Assembly (NCBI GenBank): GCA_903844775.1 | Contig: CAIMUZ010000110.1 | Span: 1 to 49,274, forward strand | Direction of reading: 5' to 3' | Length of the DNA stretch: 49,274 nucleotides | From: an uncultured Burkholderiales bacterium | GTDB taxonomy: Bacteria; Pseudomonadota; Gammaproteobacteria; Burkholderiales; Burkholderiaceae_C | In this document: in pieces, positions 35,302 through 43,385 of the stretch | How the letters are laid out: each line of letters begins with the position of its first letter | Numbering within the stretch: position 1 is the first letter of the stretch | Position numbers and translations under genes: made by a program | The notes under the pieces: generated by a model | What the model was told of the DNA's origin: nothing | The model's input: only the letters and a program-made list of their open reading frames with translations | Database searches by the model: none

Positions 35302-35784
35302 TTAATACTTAAGCGTTTTTGTATTGACAGGCAATAACTTGATGACAGGATATGGGCTCACAACGTAGCCTGGACAGTCATACCGCTCAATGTCTTCGCT
35401 AGAAATGGGGAAAGCGCCGCAATTTGAAAATTTTCTAAAGGGCGAGTTATAAACACCGCATTGAAAATTGCCATTGTCGATGGGCTCAAGAAAAGCACAT
35501 TGTTTGTTCAAGCAACAGTTGCCACACTGCGTGCAAGCCCCCGATATTTGATCGCTTTGGTTCAATCGAACCGCAAAAAATGATTCAACAAATCTTTGAA
35601 CTGGGCCCTGTGATAGGGCCTTGTGATGGATGCGTAACTTGCGAAGAGTTTCTGAGTACTTGAAGACCAACTTTGGTTTAAGAAAAATCAAACCAAAAAA
35701 CAGTGGCAAGATAAAGATGGAAGTTTTTGACAAAAGCAAAATGGCGTTTGTCAAAAGTTGAACTGAATATTTTTTCAAAATCAA
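35302..35784 (-). CDS. YkgJ-family cysteine-cluster protein
   Basis: A 160-residue protein with one N-terminal membrane segment (about 14-34, AILLLSKTSIFILPLFFGLIF) and a C-terminal cysteine cluster: ACTQCGNCCLNKQC, then CGVYNSPFRKFSNCGAFP and DIERYDCPGY. This fits the YkgJ/Fli-B-like family thought to bind a metal, probably zinc or an Fe-S centre. Its function is unknown. The only in-frame start found is TTG at 35784, so the true start is unsure. It is convergent with the aminotransferase and lies 156 bp downstream of the Mpo1-like gene behind a terminator. Confidence 0.65.
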   Translation of the reverse strand: MILKKYSVQLLTNAILLLSKTSIFILPLFFGLIFLKPKLVFKYSETLRKLRIHHKALSQGPVQRFVESFFAVRLNQSDQISGACTQCGNCCLNKQCAFLEPIDNGNFQCGVYNSPFRKFSNCGAFPISSEDIERYDCPGYVVSPYPVIKLLPVNTKTLKY

Positions 35785-35897
35785 AGTTTTCTCAATGGCG
35801 AAATTGGCTTGTTTGCCGTGTTTGGCTTGTCAAGGCGCATTTCGTTTCCGATCTGCTAACTGATGACGGGAGAATTCCCAAGTGATACTGAGCATAA

Positions 35898-35923
35898 AGA
35901 AACGCCCCGGTAGGGGCGTTTCT
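35898..35923 (-). terminator. Strong hairpin terminator after the Mpo1-like gene
   Basis: An eleven-base perfect stem (arm AGAAACGCCCC at 35898-35908, the other arm at 35913-35923) has a four-base loop. On the minus strand it is followed by TTTATGC, and the stem itself ends in TTTCT. It sits 18 bp after the stop of the 35941-36591 gene. Confidence 0.7.
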
Positions 35924-35940
35924 GTTGAAGGGGGCAAATT

Positions 35941-36591
35941 TTAGTGATACATCTGCTTCGGATTGGTGTCTAGCAGCTCACCTTTCAGCAAATACAAAGG
36001 TGCCTTGTGGTACAAAATGATGTCGTGAAATGGATCTGTCAGTATTTTTGTCATCCAAACCAAGCCCGTTTGAACATCTTTCAGGATGAACAAGTGGATG
36101 GTTCTAAACAACAATCCTGCAACGCCTAAAAATAACCATGAGGCGCCTACTTGACGAACCCATTCTGTCAAGTTGTCCCAAGGCTCAATCAGGCCAAATA
36201 AACCAGGCTCTACATACAAAATCATAGGTAATATGGCCCAAATACTGAGCAATACAATTTTGCGGTTGAGGTTGTACCCCACTTTAATTTCTTCCTTAAA
36301 CTCTTGCGTAGCTTGGTTGACTTCGTCATAACCCAAAGGCTCGAAGAAAAAGTGACCTGATTGACGTGTTGTCATGGAAATCAACCATGCAATCAATGCC
36401 GATATCACAGGATCAATCAGAAGATACACATAGGCGACTACAAAACTTATCGCGCTGATAAAGTGAAGTGTCTGATTGATTCGGCTGTGATGGTAATAGC
36501 GGTGATCATCGAATCGCTGAATTCTCAAGGCTTCAAAAAATGTAGTCACATCGTCTCCAGGTTGAAAATAGTGGCAGCACAAATTGTGCAT
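35941..36591 (-). CDS. Mpo1-like (DUF962-like) membrane protein
   Basis: A 216-residue protein with about four to five hydrophobic segments. The N-terminal half shows the spaced pattern of Mpo1/DUF962 proteins: YYHHSRINQTLHFISAISFV and, after two membrane spans, RQSGHFFFEPLGY. Yeast Mpo1 is an iron-dependent dioxygenase that shortens 2-hydroxy fatty acids. The C-terminal half (DPFHDIILYHKAPLYLLKGE) is not explained by that family, so the match covers only part of the protein. It diverges from the glycosyltransferase gene across a long palindrome with Pho-like half-sites. Confidence 0.45.
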   Translation of the reverse strand: MHNLCCHYFQPGDDVTTFFEALRIQRFDDHRYYHHSRINQTLHFISAISFVVAYVYLLIDPVISALIAWLISMTTRQSGHFFFEPLGYDEVNQATQEFKEEIKVGYNLNRKIVLLSIWAILPMILYVEPGLFGLIEPWDNLTEWVRQVGASWLFLGVAGLLFRTIHLFILKDVQTGLVWMTKILTDPFHDIILYHKAPLYLLKGELLDTNPKQMYH

Positions 36592-36608
36592 GAAGAGATG
36601 GTTGTAGA

Positions 36609-36661
36609 AAATGATGAAATTTCAATGACAAGTTGCGTTTGTCACTGAAATTTCATCATTT
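36609..36661. repeat. 53-bp near-perfect palindrome between divergent lipid genes
   Basis: Arms AAATGATGAAATTTCA (36609-36624) and its exact complement (36646-36661) pair over 16 bases. After one mismatch, six more bases pair (TGACAA/TTGTCA), leaving a loop of about seven. Each arm contains a TTGTCA element, one on each strand. On the plus strand the right arm is followed by a T-rich stretch, but it does not follow a gene, so a simple terminator role is unlikely. Confidence 0.75.
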
Positions 36662-36679
36662 ATTTTTTTCTTAACCTAT

Positions 36680-36701
36680 TTGTCATGAAATTGTTAAATC
36701 T
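36680..36701 (+). promoter_or_regulatory. Pho-box candidate before the glycosyltransferase
   Basis: Two adjacent 11-bp units start TTGTCATG and TTGTTAAA. The first is close to the PhoB half-site CTGTCATAAAT and the second is a weaker copy in the right 11-bp register. The box ends 18 bp before the annotated ATG at 36720. That is short for a PhoB promoter plus leader, so either the leader is very short or translation starts further in. Confidence 0.5.
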
Positions 36702-36719
36702 CCAGTTGATGATGAGTCT

Positions 36720-37913
36720 ATGGATAATTCACTTGATATTCCGATTGTCTTAGAAGACTTCCCCGCCAGCCGACCTTCATTGCGAATAGCTGTCGTGACA
36801 GAAACTTGGCCACCCGAAGTCAATGGGGTTGCTGTAACCTTGTCGAAATTGGTTCAAAGCTTGAGTCAACGAAATCATGATGTTCAATTAATTCGGCCTC
36901 GGCAAGCCAAGTTAGACAGCTCCGACAGAGACTCCAAGCTTGAAGAAGTGTTGATGCGAGGGATGCCGATCCCTCGTTATCCAGAATTAAAACTTGGATT
37001 GCCCAGTAAAAAAACACTGGTCAAGACTTGGACTGTCAGAAGGCCAGATGTTGTTCACATTGCGACTGAAGGCCCTCTGGGCTGGTCAGCTTTGCAAGCA
37101 GCCAAAGTGCTCAAGCTGCCTGTTACATCAGATTTCCGAACAAATTTTCAAAGTTACTCAAAACACTATGGTGTGGGCTGGCTACGAAAGCCCATCGTGG
37201 CTTACCTTCGTAAATTCCACAATGCAACATCTTGCACCATGGTGCCCACCCGCGAACTCCAAAGAACACTTGGTGAGAATGGGTTTTTAAATTTAAAAGT
37301 TGTTTCGCGAGGCGTAGATACGCAGCTTTTTAACTTAAGCAAACGTAACCCCATGTTGCGCCAGTCGTGGGGCGCCAATGATCAGACCAAAGTATTGATC
37401 TCTGTAGGAAGAATGGCGCCGGAGAAAAACTTGGAGCAGGTTCTTAAAACCTTTGAAGCTGTCAAACATCTAGGACCTCATGTCAAATTGGTCATGGTGG
37501 GTGACGGTCCTTTGAAAGAGCAATTCAAGCAGCGACACCCTGATATTATTTTTCCTGGCATGCTGTTGCAAGAAGATCTGGCCGCTTATTACGCAAGCTC
37601 TGATCTGTTTATTTTCCCCAGTCAAACAGAAACATTTGGTAACGTCACCTTAGAGGCTTTGGCCAGTGGCATACCCGTTCTCGCATTTGATTGCGCTGCC
37701 GCTAAGGATTGGGTCCAACCGAATGTCAATGGTTGGTTAGTCCCTGAAAATAACCCCGAAGGTTTTGCAGCGCAGGCAGTCGAAATCTTTAGGCTTCCCA
37801 AAATGTTTAGAGATGTGACTGCAAGCACACGTCAACAAGTTGTGCACTTAGATTGGAGTCAAATTGCTGAGCAAGTTGAATCAGTTTTATGGGATGCCAT
37901 TCGCATCAAATAA
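36720..37913 (+). CDS. GT4-family glycosyltransferase (MgtA/SqdX/Agt-like)
   Basis: A 397-residue GT-B glycosyltransferase. The acceptor-side loop is RIAVVTETWPPEVNGVAVTLSK, and the donor-binding domain has LISVGRMAPEKNLEQVL and the E-x7-E motif in SQTETFGNVTLEALASG. Related enzymes transfer mannose, sulfoquinovose, glucose or glucuronic acid to diacylglycerol. Neighbouring genes make UDP-glucuronate (UDP-glucose dehydrogenase) and, probably, diacylglycerol (PlcP-like), so a glycolipid synthase is the favoured role. The first 20 residues before RIAVVTETW are atypical, and the start is uncertain. Its 3' end overlaps the convergent LplT-like gene by 55 bp. Confidence 0.75.
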   Translation: MDNSLDIPIVLEDFPASRPSLRIAVVTETWPPEVNGVAVTLSKLVQSLSQRNHDVQLIRPRQAKLDSSDRDSKLEEVLMRGMPIPRYPELKLGLPSKKTLVKTWTVRRPDVVHIATEGPLGWSALQAAKVLKLPVTSDFRTNFQSYSKHYGVGWLRKPIVAYLRKFHNATSCTMVPTRELQRTLGENGFLNLKVVSRGVDTQLFNLSKRNPMLRQSWGANDQTKVLISVGRMAPEKNLEQVLKTFEAVKHLGPHVKLVMVGDGPLKEQFKQRHPDIIFPGMLLQEDLAAYYASSDLFIFPSQTETFGNVTLEALASGIPVLAFDCAAAKDWVQPNVNGWLVPENNPEGFAAQAVEIFRLPKMFRDVTASTRQQVVHLDWSQIAEQVESVLWDAIRIK

Positions 37914-39109
37914 AGGATGCCAACTGTCATGACAGTCCCCATCATGATCATGATCCACTGCAATGGAATCGACAAGGCTATTAAGCCGCTGTAGATGCCC
38001 AATGTCACCATCACACTGGCATTTTCATTGAAGCCTTGAACGGCAATTGATCTTCCTGCTGTGAGAAGCGTATAACCTCGATTTTGCAAGAGGGCATTCA
38101 TCGGTACCATGAGCATGCCACCCGCAAATCCTGTCATAAGCATCAGAGGGATAGCAACCCATAGGCTGGTAGAAAAGGCCAATGCAGGCAATGACAATCC
38201 CAACCAAATACCTAGCGGCAAGACTTTATAAGCTTGACGCAAAGCGATCCAATGCCCAGCTGAAGCTGCGCCAAAAATTACACCAAATGCAACCAACGCT
38301 TGTAAAAAGCTTGCTTGTTCGAGTGGCATGTCTAAGGCCTCTTTGGCCCATAGCAAAACCGCAAATTGAACGACAGCACCGATTCCCCAAAATAATGTTG
38401 TGACTGCCAAGGAAACTTTTCCAACGGGGTCATTCCAAAGAATGCGATTACTTTCTATAAAATTTTTAAACAAAGCAATGGGCCGCATACTTTGTTGAAC
38501 GTATTTAACATCAAGGTGTGGAATGCCAAAATTTAGCAGGGCAGCTGCCATGTAAATCACGATCAATGAAAGAAGCGGGCCCGCATATTGGGTTTGAATA
38601 GGCACTGAAAAATAGTCAATGAATGATTGATTGAATTGACTCATGAACGCTAGATCTTTTGACGCAACGAGTAAGCCGCCACAAGCTGTTCCTAATATGA
38701 CGGACATCACGACGGTGACTTCTAACCAACCATTCGCTTTTACCAGAAGTGTTGGTGTGACAGTTTCAGTGACCAGCCCGTACTTGGCAGGGGCATAAGC
38801 TGAGGCGGCCAGTCCCACAATCGCAAATGCCAACATGGGATGAAGGCTGGTAAAAATAAATATCACCCCGACAACTTTGAGTGCATTCATACACGCCATT
38901 AACTTGGCCTTTGAAAATGCATCAGCAACAGGCCCCATCAGGGGCGCCAAAAATACATAGGACAAAATGAAGGAAAACTTGAGCAAAGGCGCCCACCAAC
39001 CTGGATAGCCTTGCTCATTCAAAAAAGCGATGCCCAAAATAAGAAGGGCATTGTCTGCCAAGCCTGACGCAAATTGAGCGCTAATCAGGTAAAAAAATCC
39101 CTTAGGCAT
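37859..39109 (-). CDS. lplT: LplT-like lysophospholipid transporter (MFS)
   Basis: A 416-residue major-facilitator protein with about 12 membrane spans. The N-terminus FFYLISAQFASGLADNALLI and the stretch YAPAKYGLVTETVTP are typical of LplT. LplT flips lysophosphatidylethanolamine into the inner leaflet for re-acylation by Aas in E. coli; no aas is next to it here. It starts only 2 bp after the stop of UDP-glucose dehydrogenase, so the two are an operon. The C-terminus overlaps the end of the glycosyltransferase gene on the other strand. Confidence 0.85.
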   Translation of the reverse strand: MPKGFFYLISAQFASGLADNALLILGIAFLNEQGYPGWWAPLLKFSFILSYVFLAPLMGPVADAFSKAKLMACMNALKVVGVIFIFTSLHPMLAFAIVGLAASAYAPAKYGLVTETVTPTLLVKANGWLEVTVVMSVILGTACGGLLVASKDLAFMSQFNQSFIDYFSVPIQTQYAGPLLSLIVIYMAAALLNFGIPHLDVKYVQQSMRPIALFKNFIESNRILWNDPVGKVSLAVTTLFWGIGAVVQFAVLLWAKEALDMPLEQASFLQALVAFGVIFGAASAGHWIALRQAYKVLPLGIWLGLSLPALAFSTSLWVAIPLMLMTGFAGGMLMVPMNALLQNRGYTLLTAGRSIAVQGFNENASVMVTLGIYSGLIALSIPLQWIMIMMGTVMTVGILYLMRMASHKTDSTCSAI

Positions 39110-39111
39110 TG

Positions 39112-40533
39112 CTATGCCGGAATTTCTTCTTTTTGTGCAAGTCGTTGATTGGCTTTGAAAGTGAGTGCCAGTTGATTGCGTCGACCGATGCCTTGATAGG
39201 CAAATCCCAAGTCTTGAAGCAATTGAGGCTCATACAAATTGCGACCATCCACAATGAGGAGTTGATTCATGCTTTCTTTGAGGATCTCAAAATCGGGATG
39301 GTGAAAGGTTTTCCATTCTGTAACAACCAAGAGTGCATCGGCTTTGGAGGCAGCACTGTAAGCTGAGTCGGCCATATGAAAGCGTTTTAGATGTGCTTCA
39401 TTGGCAGTGTCGTGCTTGACGGCTTCCAATCCCTCGTTTGATGCCAGAGGATCAAATGCACTGACCGTTGCGCCACGTTTTAACAGTTCTTGTACGATGA
39501 CTCGGCTTGGCGCTTCTCTCATATCGTCTGTATTGGGTTTGAATGCCATGCCCCATACAGCAAATTTGAGGCCGCTAAAGTCCTCTCCAAAATACTGGAT
39601 CAAGCGACTCACTAGCAATGTTTTCTGCTGATCGTTCACATTTTCAACAGCGGTCACAACTTTCATCTGACTGCCACAATCAAGTGCAGTTTGAATCAAT
39701 GCGCGCGTATCTTTGGGAAAGCAACTGCCGCCATAACCTGTTCCAGCATAAAGAAAGTCATGCCCAATGCGTTGATCTGCGCCAATGCCTCTGCGAATGC
39801 TGTCTATGTCTGCACCCAATAAATCAGACAAGTTAGCGATTTCATTCATGAACGAAATTCGTGTTGCTAACATGGCATTCGCAGCGTATTTGGTGAGCTC
39901 GGCACTGCGAACGTCCATCCAAATGGTGCGTGCATGGTGTCTGTTAAAGCTTGAATACAGCAGCTCCACTTTCTGGTGAACTGCTTGGTAATTGGGACTT
40001 TTGTCCATTCCTATGACAATGCGATCGGGTTGCATGAAGTCTTTGATGGCCGCACCTTCTTTTAAGAACTCTGGGTTCGAGATCACTTCAAACAAAGAAT
40101 CCTGAATACCTCTTTTTGTTAATTCGTCTTGCAAGCATTTTTGGACACGATAGGCGGTTCCAACAGGCACTGTAGATTTGTTCACAATGACTTTGAATTT
40201 TTTGAGGTGACGCCCTATTTGTGATGCCACTGTCAGGACGTGCTGTAAATCTGCAGAACCATCTTCCATAGAAGGCGTGCCTACGGCAATGAAAATGACT
40301 TCACCGTGTTCAACAGCATCCGCCATGCTGGTGGTAAATTGAATTCGTCCTTCTGTTCTATTTCTCGTCATGAGTTCCTGCAGGCCGGGTTCATAAATGG
40401 GTAATCCCGCTGCATTCAGGGTTGCTATTTTTGCTGCATCGTTGTCTATGCACATCACCTGGTGCCCTAATTCTGCCAAGCAGCCCCCAGTCACCAAACC
40501 GACGTAGCCCGCTCCGACGATAGATATTTTCAT
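39112..40533 (-). CDS. ugd: UDP-glucose 6-dehydrogenase
   Basis: A 473-residue NAD-dependent enzyme that oxidises UDP-glucose twice to UDP-glucuronate. The Rossmann motif is MKISIVGAGYVGLVTGGCLAE at the very start, and the catalytic cysteine lies in GYGGSCFPKDTRAL. FKPNTDDMREAPS marks the UDP-binding domain. The frame is open to 40647, but the ATG at 40533 directly precedes the Rossmann motif and has AAGGAG 8 bp upstream, so it is the start. It is followed by the LplT-like gene. In this setting UDP-glucuronate could serve glycolipid or capsule synthesis. Confidence 0.93.
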   Translation of the reverse strand: MKISIVGAGYVGLVTGGCLAELGHQVMCIDNDAAKIATLNAAGLPIYEPGLQELMTRNRTEGRIQFTTSMADAVEHGEVIFIAVGTPSMEDGSADLQHVLTVASQIGRHLKKFKVIVNKSTVPVGTAYRVQKCLQDELTKRGIQDSLFEVISNPEFLKEGAAIKDFMQPDRIVIGMDKSPNYQAVHQKVELLYSSFNRHHARTIWMDVRSAELTKYAANAMLATRISFMNEIANLSDLLGADIDSIRRGIGADQRIGHDFLYAGTGYGGSCFPKDTRALIQTALDCGSQMKVVTAVENVNDQQKTLLVSRLIQYFGEDFSGLKFAVWGMAFKPNTDDMREAPSRVIVQELLKRGATVSAFDPLASNEGLEAVKHDTANEAHLKRFHMADSAYSAASKADALLVVTEWKTFHHPDFEILKESMNQLLIVDGRNLYEPQLLQDLGFAYQGIGRRNQLALTFKANQRLAQKEEIPA

Positions 40534-40578
40534 GAGGTTCTCCTTTGTTGGGGAGATTCTGGAGATGAAAGATTTCTT

Positions 40579-40611
40579 TGATGTGACTGATTCATGTATT
40601 TTCAGTGACAA
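40579..40611 (-). promoter_or_regulatory. Pho-box-like triple repeat before ugd
   Basis: On the minus strand three 11-bp units in register begin TTGTCACT (40611), AATACATG (40600) and CAGTCACA (40589). The outer two resemble PhoB half-sites and the middle one only in part. The block ends 45 bp before the ugd ATG, a sensible distance for a PhoB-dependent promoter. Confidence 0.45.
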
Positions 40612-40721
40612 AAAATCAAATAGCTGAATGGGTGGGTTGTTAATCAATGCGCTTATGTTCCCCTTGATGTCCGATTTGCAATCAGCAATTGATATGGCCC
40701 AATTTGAGCTGAGTCATCTGT

Positions 40722-40755
40722 ATGTCATAAAATTGTCATGGATTCTGTCAAAAAT
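40722..40755 (+). promoter_or_regulatory. Pho-box candidate before ppk
   Basis: Three near-repeats with cores TGTCAT (40723), TGTCAT (40734) and TGTCAA (40746). The first two are exactly 11 bp apart, the classic Pho-box register, with the AT-rich AAAA between them. They lie 60-94 bp upstream of the ppk start. This is among the best Pho-box matches in the window. Confidence 0.65.
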
Positions 40756-40815
40756 GGTGCAATCGGCCTTTTGATCCTTACCAGGATGTTTTAATTCTTT
40801 GATGGATGCTTACTT

Positions 40816-42906
40816 GTGACAACTCGATCTTTTACAAATTCTGCTTTGGTGGCGCCTGAAGTCGAACTGCTAGACCGCGACGGCAGTCTTTTGGCTTTCA
40901 ATGAGAGAGTTTTGGATTGGGCTAAGCGTCCTGAAGTGCCTTTACTGGAAAGACTGCGTTATCTCTGTATCGTTTCTTCCAATCTAGACGAGTTCTTTGA
41001 AGTTCGTGCTGATTTGCACATGAGTGCCTACCGCAACCAAGACTCAAAGGGTGCATACAGTACCAAAACCTTTGAAGCCATTTACGAAAAAGCCAGAAAT
41101 TTAGTGGCTGAGCAATACAGCCTTTACAACGAAGTCTTGCTCCCGAGTTTGCGCAAAGAAAATATTCAAATTCTTTCCCATGGCGAACGAAATGCCATCC
41201 AGAAAAAATGGGTGCAAGACTATTTCCGAAGAGAAGTAAAACCCTTATTGGTTCCTGTTGGACTGGATCCTGCCCATCCGTTTCCGCAAGTCGCAAACAA
41301 GTCGCTTAACTTTATCGTTCAGCTGTCTGGCAAAGATGCGTTTGGACGAACCAACGACATCGCCATCGTGAAAGTCCCCAGGGTTTTACCAAGGGTGATT
41401 CCACTGCCATCCAAGGTTGCTGGAAGCGGCAAAGCCTTTGTTCTGTTGTCAAGCGTCATTCGCTCCCACCTGAGCGATTTATTTCCAGGACGCGAAGTGG
41501 GCCAGTTCTCTCAATTCCGAGTGACGAGAAATTCTGACTTGTCGGTAGACGAGGAAGAGGTTGAAAATTTACGCACTGCGTTGCGAAAAGGCTTGCAGCA
41601 TCGTCAATATGGTGAGGCCCTTCGGTTGGAAGTTTCCGACAGTTGTTCCGAACACTTGTCGACATTTCTACTCAATCAATTTAGCTTGCCCAGTACAGCG
41701 CTTTTCCGTGCTGCGGGGCCCGTTAATTTGGTCCGGCTTAGCCAATTGATTGATTTGGTCGCAGACCCAGCCTTGCTATTTCCAACCTACCATTCTAGTT
41801 TTCCGAAGCAGTTGCAACAAGGTAGTTCAATTTTTGCGCGGATGCAAAAGGGTGATGTTTTGATCCATCAACCTTTCGAAAGCTTCGATGGGGTTTTGTC
41901 TTTTCTGAAAGAAGCAGTTGAAGACCCGAACGTATTAGCGATCAAGCAAACCATCTACAGAACGGGCAGTGACCCAGCCATGATGAACCTGCTGCGTGAA
42001 GCGGTGCGTCGCGGCAAAGAGGTGACTGCCGTGGTTGAGTTGAAAGCCCGGTTTGATGAGGAAGCCAATATCAATTGGGCCGAGCAACTTGAGTCAGTGG
42101 GTGCGCAGGTTGTATATGGTGTTGTCGGTTTGAAAACCCACGCCAAAATGTTGTTGGTAACCCGGCGTGAAGGCCGCCTATTGAAGCGTTATGGCCATCT
42201 CTCTACGGGTAATTACAACCCAAGGACCGCCAAGCTTTACACCGACCTCAGTTACTTAACATGCGATGCCAAAATTACCGCAGACATGGACACCTTGTTT
42301 GTGCATTTGGCCAGTCCCAGCAGGTTGGGGCGCATGAATAAATTATTGACGGCACCATTTCAACTGCAAATGAACATGGTCCAAAAAATTGAGTCTGTGG
42401 GTTCGGCTGCCAAAAAGGGGTTGCCCGCCAGAATTGTGGCAAAAATGAATTCTCTGACCGATCCCGTGTTGATTCATGCACTGATCAAGGCGGGACAAGA
42501 GGGCGCGCAAATTGATCTCATCGTTCGCGGTGCTTGCATGTTGCCAGCAGGGATACCCGGTAAGACAGAGAACATTCGAGTGAGGTCCATCATTGGACGT
42601 TTCCTGGAGCATTCTCGAGTCTTCTTCTTTGAGGCTGGTGACGTGCAAGATTTTTATTTGTCCAGCGCTGATTGGATGTCACGGAATATGACGCGTCGAG
42701 TGGAATTGGCTTGGCCAGTGACAGATCTTGCACTGCGACAGAGAATCGTGGACGAATGTTTATTGGCCTATTTGCATGACACGCGCAACGCTTGGACGCT
42801 TGAGCTTGATGGCAAATACAGGCGTGTCGAAAAAAGAGGCCATAAAACGCAAAGTGCACAAGCACTGTTGATGCAAAAATATTCAACAGGCAGTGCCAAA
42901 CGCTAA
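40816..42906 (+). CDS. ppk1: Polyphosphate kinase 1
   Basis: A 696-residue enzyme that polymerises the gamma-phosphate of ATP into polyphosphate, reversibly. The N-terminal domain contains FNERVLDWAKRPEVPLLERLRYLCIVSSNLDEFF, and the PLD-like catalytic domains hold the autophosphorylated H442 in VGLKTHAKMLL and the second-site STGNYNPRTAKLYTD. The length is normal. Translation appears to begin at GTG 40816, as no ATG is in frame nearby; the ribosome site is poor. It is followed by sixA after 17 bp and probably sits under the Pho-like box at 40722. Confidence 0.95.
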   Translation: MTTRSFTNSALVAPEVELLDRDGSLLAFNERVLDWAKRPEVPLLERLRYLCIVSSNLDEFFEVRADLHMSAYRNQDSKGAYSTKTFEAIYEKARNLVAEQYSLYNEVLLPSLRKENIQILSHGERNAIQKKWVQDYFRREVKPLLVPVGLDPAHPFPQVANKSLNFIVQLSGKDAFGRTNDIAIVKVPRVLPRVIPLPSKVAGSGKAFVLLSSVIRSHLSDLFPGREVGQFSQFRVTRNSDLSVDEEEVENLRTALRKGLQHRQYGEALRLEVSDSCSEHLSTFLLNQFSLPSTALFRAAGPVNLVRLSQLIDLVADPALLFPTYHSSFPKQLQQGSSIFARMQKGDVLIHQPFESFDGVLSFLKEAVEDPNVLAIKQTIYRTGSDPAMMNLLREAVRRGKEVTAVVELKARFDEEANINWAEQLESVGAQVVYGVVGLKTHAKMLLVTRREGRLLKRYGHLSTGNYNPRTAKLYTDLSYLTCDAKITADMDTLFVHLASPSRLGRMNKLLTAPFQLQMNMVQKIESVGSAAKKGLPARIVAKMNSLTDPVLIHALIKAGQEGAQIDLIVRGACMLPAGIPGKTENIRVRSIIGRFLEHSRVFFFEAGDVQDFYLSSADWMSRNMTRRVELAWPVTDLALRQRIVDECLLAYLHDTRNAWTLELDGKYRRVEKRGHKTQSAQALLMQKYSTGSAKR

Positions 42907-42923
42907 CACAACATCCAGACGAA

Positions 42924-43385
42924 ATGGACCTGATTTTTTGGCGCCACGCAGAAGCATTTGATTCCCTGGAAGGGCAGGATGATTTGTCTCGTACTTTGAC
43001 GCCTAAGGGCGAAAAACAAGCCCTGAGGATGGGGCAGTGGCTAGACCGTCAGTTGCCTGAAGGCGTGCGGGTGATGTCAAGCCCAGCAGTGCGTTGCGAG
43101 CAAACGGTCAAGACACTTGGTCGCAAGGTTAAATACAAATCTGAGCTGCAACCGCAAGGCAGTTTGGACGATTTGCTTGTCACCGTGGGATGGCCTGATT
43201 CCAAAATGTCAGTGCTGATCGTGGGCCATCAGCCTGTTCTTGGGCAGGCCATTGCCTATTTGCTGGGTTTGCCAAATGGCGAGTGTTCAGTCAGAAAAGG
43301 GGCCGTTTGGTGGCTGAGAAGTCGGGTGAGAGAAGACTTGACACAAACTGTGGTGGTCAGTGTTCAAACCCCCGAGCTTCTTTAA
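42924..43385 (+). CDS. sixA: SixA-type phosphohistidine phosphatase
   Basis: A 153-residue histidine-phosphatase-superfamily protein. The phosphate pocket is WRHAEAF (catalytic H8), with the second His in IVGHQPVLG. SixA in E. coli removes phosphate from a histidine of NPr in the nitrogen phosphotransferase system. Here it is cotranscribed with ppk, an arrangement common in Betaproteobacteria and Actinobacteria, so a link to polyphosphate or phosphate signalling is possible. Its last base touches the stop of the convergent histone-like gene. Confidence 0.85.
   Translation: MDLIFWRHAEAFDSLEGQDDLSRTLTPKGEKQALRMGQWLDRQLPEGVRVMSSPAVRCEQTVKTLGRKVKYKSELQPQGSLDDLLVTVGWPDSKMSVLIVGHQPVLGQAIAYLLGLPNGECSVRKGAVWWLRSRVREDLTQTVVVSVQTPELL

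Noticed and set aside
35898-35923. A small RNA gene in the 35785-35940 gap
   Set aside because: The only structure is a terminator hairpin just after a minus-strand gene; no promoter for a separate transcript was seen.
40534-40647. N-terminal extension of UDP-glucose dehydrogenase
   Set aside because: The extra 38 residues precede the Rossmann motif, overlap the Pho-like repeats and have no family support; AAGGAG precedes the ATG at 40533.
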